Notes: generated from the sequence alone by a model not told the origin. A stretch of 64,000 bases of DNA from Herbidospora yilanensis (GCF_001570565.1 NZ_BBXE01000020.1:124001-188000); one strand, 5' to 3'; positions 52,075 through 60,511 are shown, counted from the stretch's first letter. Numbers and translations: made by a program.

Positions 52075-53291
52075 GAGTCCTGCTCGCCCAGAACATGTTC
52101 CACCTCCCCAGCCACGGCGGGGCGAACAAGTCCAACCGGATCATGATGGAGCAGCTCGCGGCGCGCGGGCACGAGTGCCACGTCGTGGCGCCGATGAGCG
52201 GGGAGCTTCGTTCGACGTCCGCCGACGACCACGTGGCCTATCTCAGGGGTCTCGGCGCGGAGGTGACGTCGGCCGGTTCCGACGTGCTGGTCTACGACCA
52301 CAACGGGGTGCGGGCCCACGTGGCGACCCGCGCCTCCCTGCTCGCGAAGCTGATCGGCGAGGTGGCCGCCGAGGTCTCCCCCGACTGGACCCTGGTCCCG
52401 TCGGACGACCCCGGGCTGATCGTGCTCGGGGCCGCGCTGCGGGCGGCCCCGGAGCGGGTCGTCTACCTGGCGCACACGCTGCAGCAGTTGCCGTTCGGGC
52501 CCGGGGCGTTCTATCCGAGCGCGGCCGGGACCCGGATGGTGAAGCTGGCGGCGTCGGTCGTGGCGGTGAGCCAGGCGGCGGAGACGTACCTCCAGAAGTG
52601 GGGCGACATCTCGTCCACACTGATTTATCCGCATATTTACGGAGATCCGGCAGAACTGGCCGGCGGAGACCTGATCACGATGATCAACCCGTGCGGCTAC
52701 AAGGGCCTGAGCGTGCTCCTCGGCCTCGCCGACGCGCGGCCCCGCCTGCGGTTCCTGGCCGTGCCGACCTGGGGCACCACCGCCGACGACCTCGACGAGC
52801 TGAAGCGCCGGCCCAACATCGAGATCGGCCAGCCCTCCGACGACATCGACGACATCCTGTCGCGGGCGAAGGTCCTGCTCATGCCCTCGCTCTGGGACGA
52901 GACCTTCGGGTACGCCTGTGTCGAGGCCATGGCCCGGGGCGTCCCGGTGATCGCCAGCGCCGTCGGCGGCCTGTCGGAGGCCAAGCTCGGCGTGCCCTAC
53001 TCGGTCCCGGTGCGCGGCATCGAACGTTACGAGTCGGTCGGCCGGGCCCGGCCCGTCCCGGTCGTCCCGGAGCAGGACCTCGGCCCCTGGCTGAACGCCC
53101 TCGACCCCGTGACGGGCGACGAGGCGCTGCATCGCCACCTGGCCCGCCGGTCGAGGAAGGCCGCGCTCGACTTCATCGGGTCGCTCGACGCCGGCGCCCT
53201 GGAAGCCCACCTGACCACCCTGCGGCCCAACCGCCGCCTCGCCGCGCTGGCCGCGCTCGCGGCGGCCCGTGCCAAGGAGTCCCAGTCATGA
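52071..53291 (+). CDS. Family 4 glycosyltransferase in the NRPS operon
   Basis: 406 residues, ATGA overlap with the carrier-protein gene. A GT-B fold with MRVLLAQNMFHLPSHGGANKSNRIM at the start and the donor motif MPSLWDETFGYACVEAMARGVPVIAS. Being inside the chain of coupled genes it should act on the product or on a precursor, for example adding a sugar that makes the product resemble a glycolipid or glycopeptide. Donor unknown. Confidence 0.87.
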   Translation: MRVLLAQNMFHLPSHGGANKSNRIMMEQLAARGHECHVVAPMSGELRSTSADDHVAYLRGLGAEVTSAGSDVLVYDHNGVRAHVATRASLLAKLIGEVAAEVSPDWTLVPSDDPGLIVLGAALRAAPERVVYLAHTLQQLPFGPGAFYPSAAGTRMVKLAASVVAVSQAAETYLQKWGDISSTLIYPHIYGDPAELAGGDLITMINPCGYKGLSVLLGLADARPRLRFLAVPTWGTTADDLDELKRRPNIEIGQPSDDIDDILSRAKVLLMPSLWDETFGYACVEAMARGVPVIASAVGGLSEAKLGVPYSVPVRGIERYESVGRARPVPVVPEQDLGPWLNALDPVTGDEALHRHLARRSRKAALDFIGSLDAGALEAHLTTLRPNRRLAALAALAAARAKESQS

Positions 53292-54199
53292 TCGGAGCGG
53301 TGCGGGAACGCACCCTGACGCCCGTCTCGGAAGCCGACCTGTCGCGGATGTTGCGGATCCGGCACTTCGAGAAGGCCCTGCTGCGCCTGTTCGAGCAGGG
53401 CCGCCTCAACGGCACCACGCACACCTGCCTCGGCCAGGAGCACGTGCCCGTCGCGGTCAGCGCCCTGCTGCGGCCCGAGGACCACGTGTTCAGCAACCAC
53501 CGGGGGCACGGCCACTTCCTGGCCCGCTACGACGAGCCGCACGCCCTGCTCGCCGAGATCACCGGCCGCGAGGGCGCGCTCTGCAACGGAGTGGGCGGCA
53601 GCCAGCACATCTACCACGAGCGGTTCCTGTCGACCGGCGTCCAGGGCGAGTCGCTCCCGGTCGCGGTCGGGGTCGCGCTGAGGCACCGGCGGACCGGCGA
53701 CGGGATCGTGTGCGCGTACATCGGCGACGGCACCTGGGGCGAGGGGTCGGTGTACGAGGCCCTGAACATGGCCCAGCTCTGGGGCGCCCCGCTGCTGGTC
53801 GTCGTCGAGCACAACCGGATCGCCCAGTCGACGCCGACGGCCCGCCAGATGGCCGGGTCGATCGCGGGCCGCTGCGCCGGGTTCGGCGTCCGGCACGAAC
53901 GGGTCGAGTCGGTCGACGTCAACGTGGTGCGCGGCGCGCTGGCGCCGCTGGTCGACCACGTGCGGCGGGAGAAGCGCCCGGCCGTGTTCGAGGTGTCGGT
54001 GCACCGGGCCGGGCCGCACAGCAAGGGCGACGACACCCGCACCGCCGCCGAACTGGCCGAGGCCGCCGCCGGCGACTGGTACCCGCACTACACCCGCGAC
54101 TTCCCCGCGCAGGTCGCGGCGCTGGAGGAGATCGAGCGCGCGTTCATCGACGCCGCGGTGGAGAACGTGCTGGCCCGGCCCCTGTCGGAGTGGTCATGA
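53288..54199 (+). CDS. 2-oxo acid dehydrogenase E1 alpha subunit
   Basis: 303 residues. The thiamine diphosphate motif runs from GDGTWGEGSVYEALNMA to VVEHNRIAQS, and the N-terminal RMLRIRHFEKALLRLFEQG is typical of PDH/AcoA-type alpha chains. With the next gene it would decarboxylate a 2-oxo acid, or cleave a ketose phosphate, on TPP and pass the two-carbon or acyl unit to the lipoyl arm of E2. No dihydrolipoamide dehydrogenase (E3) gene is present, so the set may not serve NADH production. ATGA overlap with the GT4 gene. Confidence 0.9.
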   Translation: MIGAVRERTLTPVSEADLSRMLRIRHFEKALLRLFEQGRLNGTTHTCLGQEHVPVAVSALLRPEDHVFSNHRGHGHFLARYDEPHALLAEITGREGALCNGVGGSQHIYHERFLSTGVQGESLPVAVGVALRHRRTGDGIVCAYIGDGTWGEGSVYEALNMAQLWGAPLLVVVEHNRIAQSTPTARQMAGSIAGRCAGFGVRHERVESVDVNVVRGALAPLVDHVRREKRPAVFEVSVHRAGPHSKGDDTRTAAELAEAAAGDWYPHYTRDFPAQVAALEEIERAFIDAAVENVLARPLSEWS

Positions 54200-55167
54200 G
54201 AGTCGCCGAACACCTGAACCGGTCGCTGCACTCGCTGATGGAGAACGATCCGTCGGTCCACCTGCTGGGCGAGGACGTCTCGGACCCGTACGGCGGCGCG
54301 TTCAAGATCACCAAGGGCCTGTCGGACCGCTTCGGCCCGCGCGTGATGTCCACTCCCCTGTCCGAGGGGGGCATCGTCGGCGTCGGCGCCGGGCTGGCCC
54401 TGGCCGGCGACCGGGCCATCGTGGAGATCATGTTCGGCGACTTCGCCACGCTGGCCTTCGACCAGCTCGTGAACTTCGCGGCCAAGTCGACGACCATGTA
54501 CGGCCGTCCGGTGGACGTGCCGCTGATCGTGCGCCTCCCCACCGGCGGCCGGCGGGGCTACGGGCCGACGCACAGCCAGAGCCTGCAGAAGCACTTCATC
54601 GGCGTGCCGGGCCTGTCGGTGTACGAGATGAGCCCCTTCCACGACGCCGGGCGGCTGTTCGCCGAGATCTTCGCGGGTGGTAGGCCGGCCGTGTTCTTCG
54701 AGGACAAGGTCCTCTACACCAAGCCGATGCTGAGCGACGGCGACGGCCTGCACACCTTCGAGGTGCGCGACGGCTGGGCGGTGATCCGGGCGGAGCGGGA
54801 CACCGAGGACGTGCTGCTGGCCCCGGGCGGCCTCACCGACCGCGCCCTGACGGCCCTGCGCGACCTGCTGCTGGAGGACGAGATCGCCTGCACGCTGCTG
54901 GTCCCCGCCCGCCTCCACCCGCTCGACGTGACCCCGGTCGCCGACGTGCTCGCGGCGGCCAAACGGGTGCACGTCGCGGAGGACGGCACCGCCGGGGGGA
55001 CCTGGGGCGCCGAGGTGGCCCGGCTGCTGCACGAACGGCTGTGGGGCCGGCTGACCGCGCCGATCACGCACATCTCGGCGCCCGACTCGATCATCCCGAC
55101 GGCCGCGCACCTTGAGGCCCGGTGCACCGTTCAGCCCGCCGACATCCGAAGAGCCATAAACAAATGA
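54196..55167 (+). CDS. 2-oxo acid dehydrogenase E1 beta subunit
   Basis: 323 residues, ATGA overlap with the alpha gene. Typical beta-chain sequence: LLGEDVSDPYGGAFKITKGL, RVMSTPLSEGGIVGVGAGLALAG, MFGDFATLAFDQLVNFAAK and RLPTGGRRGYGPTHSQSL. It completes the alpha2-beta2 E1 that binds thiamine diphosphate at the subunit interface. Regulated as part of the NRPS operon. Confidence 0.9.
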   Translation: MRVAEHLNRSLHSLMENDPSVHLLGEDVSDPYGGAFKITKGLSDRFGPRVMSTPLSEGGIVGVGAGLALAGDRAIVEIMFGDFATLAFDQLVNFAAKSTTMYGRPVDVPLIVRLPTGGRRGYGPTHSQSLQKHFIGVPGLSVYEMSPFHDAGRLFAEIFAGGRPAVFFEDKVLYTKPMLSDGDGLHTFEVRDGWAVIRAERDTEDVLLAPGGLTDRALTALRDLLLEDEIACTLLVPARLHPLDVTPVADVLAAAKRVHVAEDGTAGGTWGAEVARLLHERLWGRLTAPITHISAPDSIIPTAAHLEARCTVQPADIRRAINK

Positions 55168-56249
55168 CCGAATTCCGCATTCCGAAGCTGAACAACAACG
55201 ACGACAGCTACATCCTCGTGGAATGGCTCGCGGCCGACGGCCAGGAGGTGAAACAGGGCGACCCGCTCGTGGTCATCGAAACGTCGAAGACGGCGGAGGA
55301 ACTGGAAAGTCCGGCCGACGGGACATTGGCCATCCGGGTCCATTCCGGCGACTGCGCCCCGGGCGAATTGATCGCCGCCATCGGGGCGGCGGTCGAGGTC
55401 GCGGAACCGGTCGTCCCCGAGGTGCCGCCGCTGGAGTCCGGGGAGATCGACATCGTGATCACCCGCCCGGCGCAGGTGCTGATCGAGCGCCACGGCGTCT
55501 CGCTCGACCGGGTGCGGGCGCTCGGCAAGAAGGTGATCAGGGCCGAGGACGTGGAGTCGCTGGCCGACCCGCGCGAGGTCGTCGTGCTGCCGAAGGCGCA
55601 GCGTCAGGCCGCCGACGTGGTGGTGCTGTCGCACCAGACCATCCCGGCGGCGTTCACGGTGGTCAAGGCCGACGTGACCGACACCGCCAAGCTGACCCGG
55701 GACCTGTCCAAGCACGCCCGGACCCTGATCGGGCTGTCGGAACTGCTGGTCAAGGCGGTGGCCGACCAGCGGGCGGAGTTCCCGCACCTGTTCTCCACCT
55801 GGCTCGGCGACGGCCGGATCCGGCTCGCGGAGGGGTCGCACGTCGGCGTCACCATCGACGTCGGCAAGGGCCTGTTCGTGCCGGTCGTCCGCGACGCGGA
55901 CGTGCGTCCGCTCGACGCGGTGGCCCGGGAGCTCATGGACTACCGGATGACCGCGCTGCGCGGCAGCTTCCGGGAACGCGATCTGGAGGGGGCCAACATC
56001 GTGGTCACCCTGCACGGCGAGGCGGGCGTGGAGTCCGCGATCCCCATCGTCCATCCCGGCCACGTGGCGGCGCTGTCGCTCGCCTCGACGCAGCAGGAGG
56101 TCCAGCAGGGCGATGAAGGTTTCATGGTCCGCCAGACCGTGCGGATCGGGCTGGCCTTCGACCACCGCGTCGTGAACGGCCGGGACGCCGCGCTCTTCCT
56201 CGGAGCGGTCAAGCGGTTGCTGGAGGAACCGCGCAGATGGTTGGAATAA
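55164..56249 (+). CDS. 2-oxo acid dehydrogenase E2 (lipoyl acyltransferase)
   Basis: 361 residues, ATGA overlap with E1 beta. N-terminal lipoyl domain with lipoyl-Lys at 42 (ETSKTAEELES), a peripheral-subunit-binding region (TRPAQVLIERHGVSLDRVRALGKKVIRAEDV) and a CoA-acyltransferase domain ending in FDHRVVNGRDA (His near 334; the usual Asp of HxxxDG is Asn, as in some AcoC-like proteins). It is short for E2. It could hand its acyl group to the free carrier protein rather than to CoA, as in the NapB/NapD and QncN/QncL systems. Confidence 0.88.
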   Translation: MTEFRIPKLNNNDDSYILVEWLAADGQEVKQGDPLVVIETSKTAEELESPADGTLAIRVHSGDCAPGELIAAIGAAVEVAEPVVPEVPPLESGEIDIVITRPAQVLIERHGVSLDRVRALGKKVIRAEDVESLADPREVVVLPKAQRQAADVVVLSHQTIPAAFTVVKADVTDTAKLTRDLSKHARTLIGLSELLVKAVADQRAEFPHLFSTWLGDGRIRLAEGSHVGVTIDVGKGLFVPVVRDADVRPLDAVARELMDYRMTALRGSFRERDLEGANIVVTLHGEAGVESAIPIVHPGHVAALSLASTQQEVQQGDEGFMVRQTVRIGLAFDHRVVNGRDAALFLGAVKRLLEEPRRWLE

Positions 56250-56323
56250 CGCGTCGTGGTGTATTTGTGCTGATGTCACTCAGCGCCGCCGGCGCCTGCG
56301 CCGCAGACCGACCGAGGAGAACC

Positions 56324-57622
56324 ATGACGCCCGTACGCTTCCCCCGTGACTTCGTCTGGGGGGCGGCCACCTCCGCCTTCCAGGTGGAGGGTGCCACCAA
56401 GGAGGACGGCCGGGGGGTGTCGGTCTGGGACACCTTCGCCGCCACCCCGGGAAACGTGCGGGACGGCGACACCGGCGACCCGGGCGCCGACCAGTACCAC
56501 CGCGTCGAGCAGGACATCGCGCTGATGCGCGAGCTGGGCCTGGAGAGCTACCGCTTCTCGATCGCCTGGCCGCGTGTCCAGCCGACGGGCACCGGCCGCC
56601 CCAACCTCAAGGGCCTGGACTACTACAAGCGCCTGGTCGACGGCCTGGTCGGCGCCGGCATCCGCCCGATGGTCACGCTGTTCCACTGGGACCTCCCCCA
56701 GGCCCTCCAGGACGAGGGCGGCTGGGAGAACCGCGACACGGCCCACCGCTTCGCCGAATACGCCGAGATCATGTACGACGCCCTGCACGTCCGCGACTGG
56801 CTCACGATCAACGAGCCGAAGACCGTCGTCGACTGCGGCTACCGCACCGGCATCCACGCCCCGGGCGTGCGCGACGACGACCGCGCCCTGGTCGCCTGCC
56901 ACCACCTGCTGCTGGCCCACGGCCTGGCCAGCCGCCTCCTGCACGACCGCCACCCGGGCCGCCGGATCGGCCCCGCGCTGAACCTCCACCCGACCTACCC
57001 GGCCGACGACTCGCCCGAGGCGAAGGAGGCCGCGCGCCGCCAGGACGCCCGCGAGAACCGTCTCTACCTGGAGCCCGTCTTCAACGGGACCTACCCGGAG
57101 GAGGCCATGACCCGGCATGACATGATCATGGACGGGGACATGGAGATCATCAGCGAGAAGGTGGACGTGCTCGGCGTGCAGTACTACACGCCGCTCTTCA
57201 TCGACGCCGAACAGCGGCGCGTCGTCCGCCATCCGGTCAGGGTGGCCGGCTGGCTGGAGGACTACCCCGACGGCCTGCACGACGTCCTGCTGCGCGTCAC
57301 CCGCGACCACCCCGGCGTGCCGATCGTCATCACCGAGAACGGCCTGGCGACCGACGACGCGGTCGCCGCCGACGGCGGCGTGCACGACGACGACCGGATC
57401 GCCTATCTGCGCGGCCACATCGGCGCGATGCACCGCGCGATGGAGGCCGGCGCGAAGGTCGAGGGATATCACGTGTGGTCGCTGCTCGACAATTTCGAAT
57501 GGGCCGAGGGATACAGCCAGCGATTCGGCATCGTGCACGTCGACTACGCGACGCAGAAGCGAATTCCGAAAGACAGCGCCCTTTGGTACCGGGACCTTGT
57601 CGAGACCGGCGAACTGCGGTGA
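56324..57622 (+). CDS. Second GH1 beta-glucosidase, possibly secreted
   Basis: 432 residues from the ATG at 56324, which has a strong GAGGAGA site. A family 1 glycosidase: VRFPRDFVWGAATSAFQVEGA, acid/base Glu in TINEPKTV, nucleophile Glu in VITENGLATDD, DNFEWAEGYSQRFG. The frame stays open to an ATG at 56237, itself preceded by GGAGGA, and the extra 29 residues (RRGVFVLMSLSAAGACA) look like a twin-Arg signal peptide. If used, the enzyme is exported and could unmask a glucosylated product outside the cell. It lies 74 bp after the E2 gene (or overlaps it by 13 bp from the upstream ATG). Confidence 0.88.
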   Translation: MTPVRFPRDFVWGAATSAFQVEGATKEDGRGVSVWDTFAATPGNVRDGDTGDPGADQYHRVEQDIALMRELGLESYRFSIAWPRVQPTGTGRPNLKGLDYYKRLVDGLVGAGIRPMVTLFHWDLPQALQDEGGWENRDTAHRFAEYAEIMYDALHVRDWLTINEPKTVVDCGYRTGIHAPGVRDDDRALVACHHLLLAHGLASRLLHDRHPGRRIGPALNLHPTYPADDSPEAKEAARRQDARENRLYLEPVFNGTYPEEAMTRHDMIMDGDMEIISEKVDVLGVQYYTPLFIDAEQRRVVRHPVRVAGWLEDYPDGLHDVLLRVTRDHPGVPIVITENGLATDDAVAADGGVHDDDRIAYLRGHIGAMHRAMEAGAKVEGYHVWSLLDNFEWAEGYSQRFGIVHVDYATQKRIPKDSALWYRDLVETGELR

Positions 57623-57668
57623 CCTGCTTCTTTTTCGTTGACTCATCAGCCCAATTCACACTAGGTTG

Positions 57669-57682
57669 TGGGAGCGCTCCCA
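57669..57682. promoter_or_regulatory. Perfect CebR box upstream of the aldose epimerase gene
   Basis: TGGGAGCGCTCCCA, 84 bp before the GTG at 57767; the fourth identical copy in the window. Confidence 0.9.
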
Positions 57683-57766
57683 CTCGGGTGGCCAGGAGGC
57701 TGCCGAGCTGGGCCGATCACGTGGCGCATACCCTTGACCTTGTCTCTCGGAGAAAGGACACCCCCC

Positions 57767-58645
57767 GTGCCCCAGTACACCCTCCTCGGCGGCGGCTACC
57801 GCGCGGAGCTGACCGAACTCGGCGGCGCCGTCTCAGCCCTCACGCACGGAGGACGTGACCTGATCCCGAGCCGACCCGTCGACGGGCCGATCGAGTTCTA
57901 CAACGGCACCCTGCTCGCGCCGTGGCCCAACCGGGTCGTCGGCGCCCGCTACGTGTTCGCCGACGAGTGCTTCGAGCTCCCCGTGAACGAGCCCGACCGG
58001 GGCCACGCCCTGCACGGCTTCGTCTCCGACGCCCACTGGTCGTGCGTGGAGTTCACCGCGATCGAAGACCACCGCTCCTCGGCGGTCATGACCTACACGC
58101 TGGAACCCCACCAGGGCTACCCCTACCGGCTCGCCCTCACCACGACGTACGTCCTCGACGAGACGGGCCTGACGACCACCCTGAAGGCCGAGAACATCGG
58201 CGAGACCGCCGCCCCCTACGGCTGCGGCCCCCACCCGTGGTTGCTGGCCGGCCCCGACGTGACCGAATACACGCTGTCCCTGCCCGCGGGGAAGGTGTTC
58301 CTGACCGACGAGCTGCTCGCCCCCACGGAGCTGGTCGCGGTCGACGGCACCGACTACGACTTCCGCGAGCCCCACCCGCTGGGCCGGGTCGCCATCGACC
58401 ACGCCTACACCGCCCTGAGCGAGGGCCGCGTCGTGGTGAGCGGCCCCGGCGGCGGCGTGGCCGTCACGTGGGACCACGAGTCCCTGCCGTGGGTCCAGGT
58501 CTGCAACGGCGTGGGCCTGGGCTACAAGGGCGTCGCGGTCGAGCCGATGACCTGCCCGCCCGACGCCTACAACAGCGGCACCGACCTGATCGTCCTCAAG
58601 CCCGGCGACACGCACGAGGCGAGCTGGACGATCTCGGCGGCCTGA
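57767..58645 (+). CDS. Aldose 1-epimerase family protein
   Basis: 292 residues from a GTG with GGAGAAAGG upstream. A mutarotase-like beta-sandwich: NGTLLAPWPNRV, the first active His in GHALHGFV, the second in CGPHPWLL, and the catalytic Glu in VAVEPMTCPPDAYN. It interconverts alpha and beta anomers of hexoses, which would help channel glucose set free from beta-linked cellobiose. The CebR box just upstream supports a place in the cellobiose regulon. Confidence 0.87.
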   Translation: MPQYTLLGGGYRAELTELGGAVSALTHGGRDLIPSRPVDGPIEFYNGTLLAPWPNRVVGARYVFADECFELPVNEPDRGHALHGFVSDAHWSCVEFTAIEDHRSSAVMTYTLEPHQGYPYRLALTTTYVLDETGLTTTLKAENIGETAAPYGCGPHPWLLAGPDVTEYTLSLPAGKVFLTDELLAPTELVAVDGTDYDFREPHPLGRVAIDHAYTALSEGRVVVSGPGGGVAVTWDHESLPWVQVCNGVGLGYKGVAVEPMTCPPDAYNSGTDLIVLKPGDTHEASWTISAA

Positions 58646-58646
58646 C

Positions 58647-59627
58647 ATGGACAGCAAAACGAAGCGGTCGCTGACGACCGCCGAACTCGACGCGCTCGTC
58701 ATCGGCGCCGTGGGAGCGGGCGTCGTGACGGCCGAGGAACTGCCCGACGGCTTCGCCAACGCCGTCTGGCGCCTCGGCCTCGACGACGAGTCGCAGGTCG
58801 TCCTGAAGGTCGGCCCGCCCCCCGACCTGCCGCTGCTGACCTACGAACGCGACCTGCTGCGCACCGAGGCCATGGTCTACCACCTGGCCCAGGGCACCGG
58901 CCTGCCCATGGCCACGCTGCTCCACGCGGGCTTCGACGACCCCGGGATCGGTGGCGACTGGCTGATCCTGTCGGCGCTCACGGGCACACCGTGGAACCGG
59001 GCGGCACCCGACCCCGCGCGGGACGGCGCGCTGAGGCGCGAGATGGGCGCCCACCTGGCCACCCTCCACCGCATCCCCGGTTCGGGCACGTTCGGCTACC
59101 CCTACGCCGGCCTGACCGGGGCGACGTGGCGCGAGGCGTTCCTGAAGATGGTCGGCGCTATCCTCGACGACGCGGTGAAATGGGAGACCCGCCTCCCGGC
59201 CACCATCCTCGACCTGGTCGGCGCCTTCCACCGCAACGCGGCGGCCCTCGACGACGTGCAGACCCCCGCGCTGGTCCACTTCGACGTCTGGCCGGGCAAC
59301 GTGTTCCTCAACCCCGACGGCACGATCGAGGCGCTGATCGACCACGAACGCGCCTTCTGGGGCGACCCCCTGGCCGACTTCGTGACCCCGACCATCTTCT
59401 CCGACCTGACCGGAGACGACCCGATGCTGGCGGGCTACCAGGAGGGCGGCGGGCGGGCCGGCTTCACCCCGACGTCCCGGGTCAGGTTCGCGATGTACCA
59501 GGCGTACCTGTACCTGATCCTGCTGGTCGAGGACGGTCCCCGGCAGTATCCGGAGGCCGACTACGCCCGGCTGCGGAACGGCGCGACCGAGGGCCTGGTG
59601 CGGGCGCTGGGCATCCTGACGCGCTGA
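58647..59627 (+). CDS. Phosphotransferase of the aminoglycoside phosphotransferase/kinase fold
   Basis: 326 residues, 1 bp after the epimerase gene. It has the catalytic loop LVHFDVWPGNVFL (H-x-D-x4-N) and the metal-binding ALIDHERAFWGDPLADF, the marks of APH-type small-molecule kinases (fructosamine, homoserine, choline or antibiotic kinases). Co-transcription with the CebR-box epimerase makes a sugar or sugar amine a likely substrate; self-resistance is another possibility. Confidence 0.82.
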   Translation: MDSKTKRSLTTAELDALVIGAVGAGVVTAEELPDGFANAVWRLGLDDESQVVLKVGPPPDLPLLTYERDLLRTEAMVYHLAQGTGLPMATLLHAGFDDPGIGGDWLILSALTGTPWNRAAPDPARDGALRREMGAHLATLHRIPGSGTFGYPYAGLTGATWREAFLKMVGAILDDAVKWETRLPATILDLVGAFHRNAAALDDVQTPALVHFDVWPGNVFLNPDGTIEALIDHERAFWGDPLADFVTPTIFSDLTGDDPMLAGYQEGGGRAGFTPTSRVRFAMYQAYLYLILLVEDGPRQYPEADYARLRNGATEGLVRALGILTR

Positions 59628-59632
59628 CGGTC

Positions 59633-59665
59633 CCGATGGGCGGCAGGCCCGCCGCCGCCCATCGG
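59633..59665. terminator. Bidirectional terminator
   Basis: A perfect 12-bp stem CCGATGGGCGGC/GCCGCCCATCGG with a 9-nt loop, between the kinase gene and the convergent toxin gene. Confidence 0.82.
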
Positions 59666-59666
59666 T

Positions 59667-60014
59667 TCATCCGCCGCGCCGCTCCGTCTGCTTGGGATGG
59701 CCCGCGGCCACCTTCGTGAACCAGAGTGTCCGCCCGGCGTCGTCGACCAGATACCAGACCCGGCCCCCCGCGGTGACCTCGTACTGCCACTGTTCGAGTT
59801 CCCGGCCCTCATGCTTCACCCGGCCGAGCGATCCCTTGAGCGGGTGCTGCCGATCGTTGACACGGCGCGGATCACTCGTGAGGTCGACCCAGCAGCGGTC
59901 ACAGTTCCCCGGCGCCTGCGCGCAGAGTTCGCGCCATGCCTTGGCCGTTTTCGCGTTCGCGGCGCGTACCAGCCAGTTCGTGGGGCGCCGGATCTCGTCA
60001 CCGCGCCCGGTCAT
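59667..60014 (-). CDS. RelE/ParE-like toxin candidate
   Basis: 115 residues. The C-terminal half (LEQWQYEVTAGGRVWYLVDDAGRTLWFTKVAAGHPKQTE) looks like the beta-sheet end of RelE/HigB-type ribonucleases or gyrase toxins; the N-terminus is basic with LVRAANAKTAKAWRELCAQA. The ATG overlaps the stop of the antitoxin gene (ATGA). Antitoxin-first order and a repeat operator upstream support a type II toxin-antitoxin pair. Confidence 0.7.
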   Translation of the reverse strand: MTGRGDEIRRPTNWLVRAANAKTAKAWRELCAQAPGNCDRCWVDLTSDPRRVNDRQHPLKGSLGRVKHEGRELEQWQYEVTAGGRVWYLVDDAGRTLWFTKVAAGHPKQTERRGG

Positions 60015-60460
60015 TCCACACCGTGGATCGGCTGTCCTCCTGATCCGTCGAAAGGATCGGCCAGTTCGCGGGCGGTCTCGGGGTCGCTCCAGACCAGCGC
60101 CGTCGAGGTCCACGACTTACGGGCCCGGGCGTAGGGCAGCAGCTCGCCGGTGTCGGCCCCGGCGAGCAGATGCGCGAGCAGCTCACGGACACACTGAAGC
60201 CGCTCGGCCTCGGGGAGCCAGACCAGCCACGGCAGGTCTTCACCGAGCGCCTCTTCGGCGAGCGCCTGATTGGCCCGCGCGACGATGGCCATCGATCGGG
60301 CCAGGGTGAGCAGCGCGCCTCGGGCGGCCTGGTATCGCTCATCTCGTACGAGCCACACATTCTCCGCATCGCGCCGTTCGAGCAGCACGTCAGCGGCGTC
60401 GAGTTGGGGGAACACCTCGTTGCGCTCGCGCGCCAGCGCACTGAACGGAAAAGTCTTCAC
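60011..60460 (-). CDS. Phd/YefM-like antitoxin candidate
   Basis: 149 residues. The N-terminus MKTFPFSALARERNEVFPQLDAADVLLERRDAENVWLVRDERY fits the Phd-like fold that binds operator DNA (compare short 'prevent-host-death' proteins), with a longer helical C-terminus for toxin binding. The tandem 11-bp repeats 30 bp upstream are a likely autoregulatory operator. Confidence 0.65.
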   Translation of the reverse strand: MKTFPFSALARERNEVFPQLDAADVLLERRDAENVWLVRDERYQAARGALLTLARSMAIVARANQALAEEALGEDLPWLVWLPEAERLQCVRELLAHLLAGADTGELLPYARARKSWTSTALVWSDPETARELADPFDGSGGQPIHGVE

Positions 60461-60489
60461 CCGCCCAGGCTAGTCGAACCGTGCATCAG

Positions 60490-60511
60490 TAGTGCAACAC
60501 TAGTTCAACAC
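60490..60511. promoter_or_regulatory. Tandem 11-bp direct repeats, toxin-antitoxin operator
   Basis: TAGTGCAACAC followed directly by TAGTTCAACAC (one mismatch), 29 bp upstream of the antitoxin start on the minus strand; the place and form fit an antitoxin-bound operator. Confidence 0.55.

Noticed and set aside
57668-57766. Longer aldose epimerase starting at 57668
   Set aside because: It would translate through the CebR box and has no ribosome-binding site; the GTG at 57767 does.
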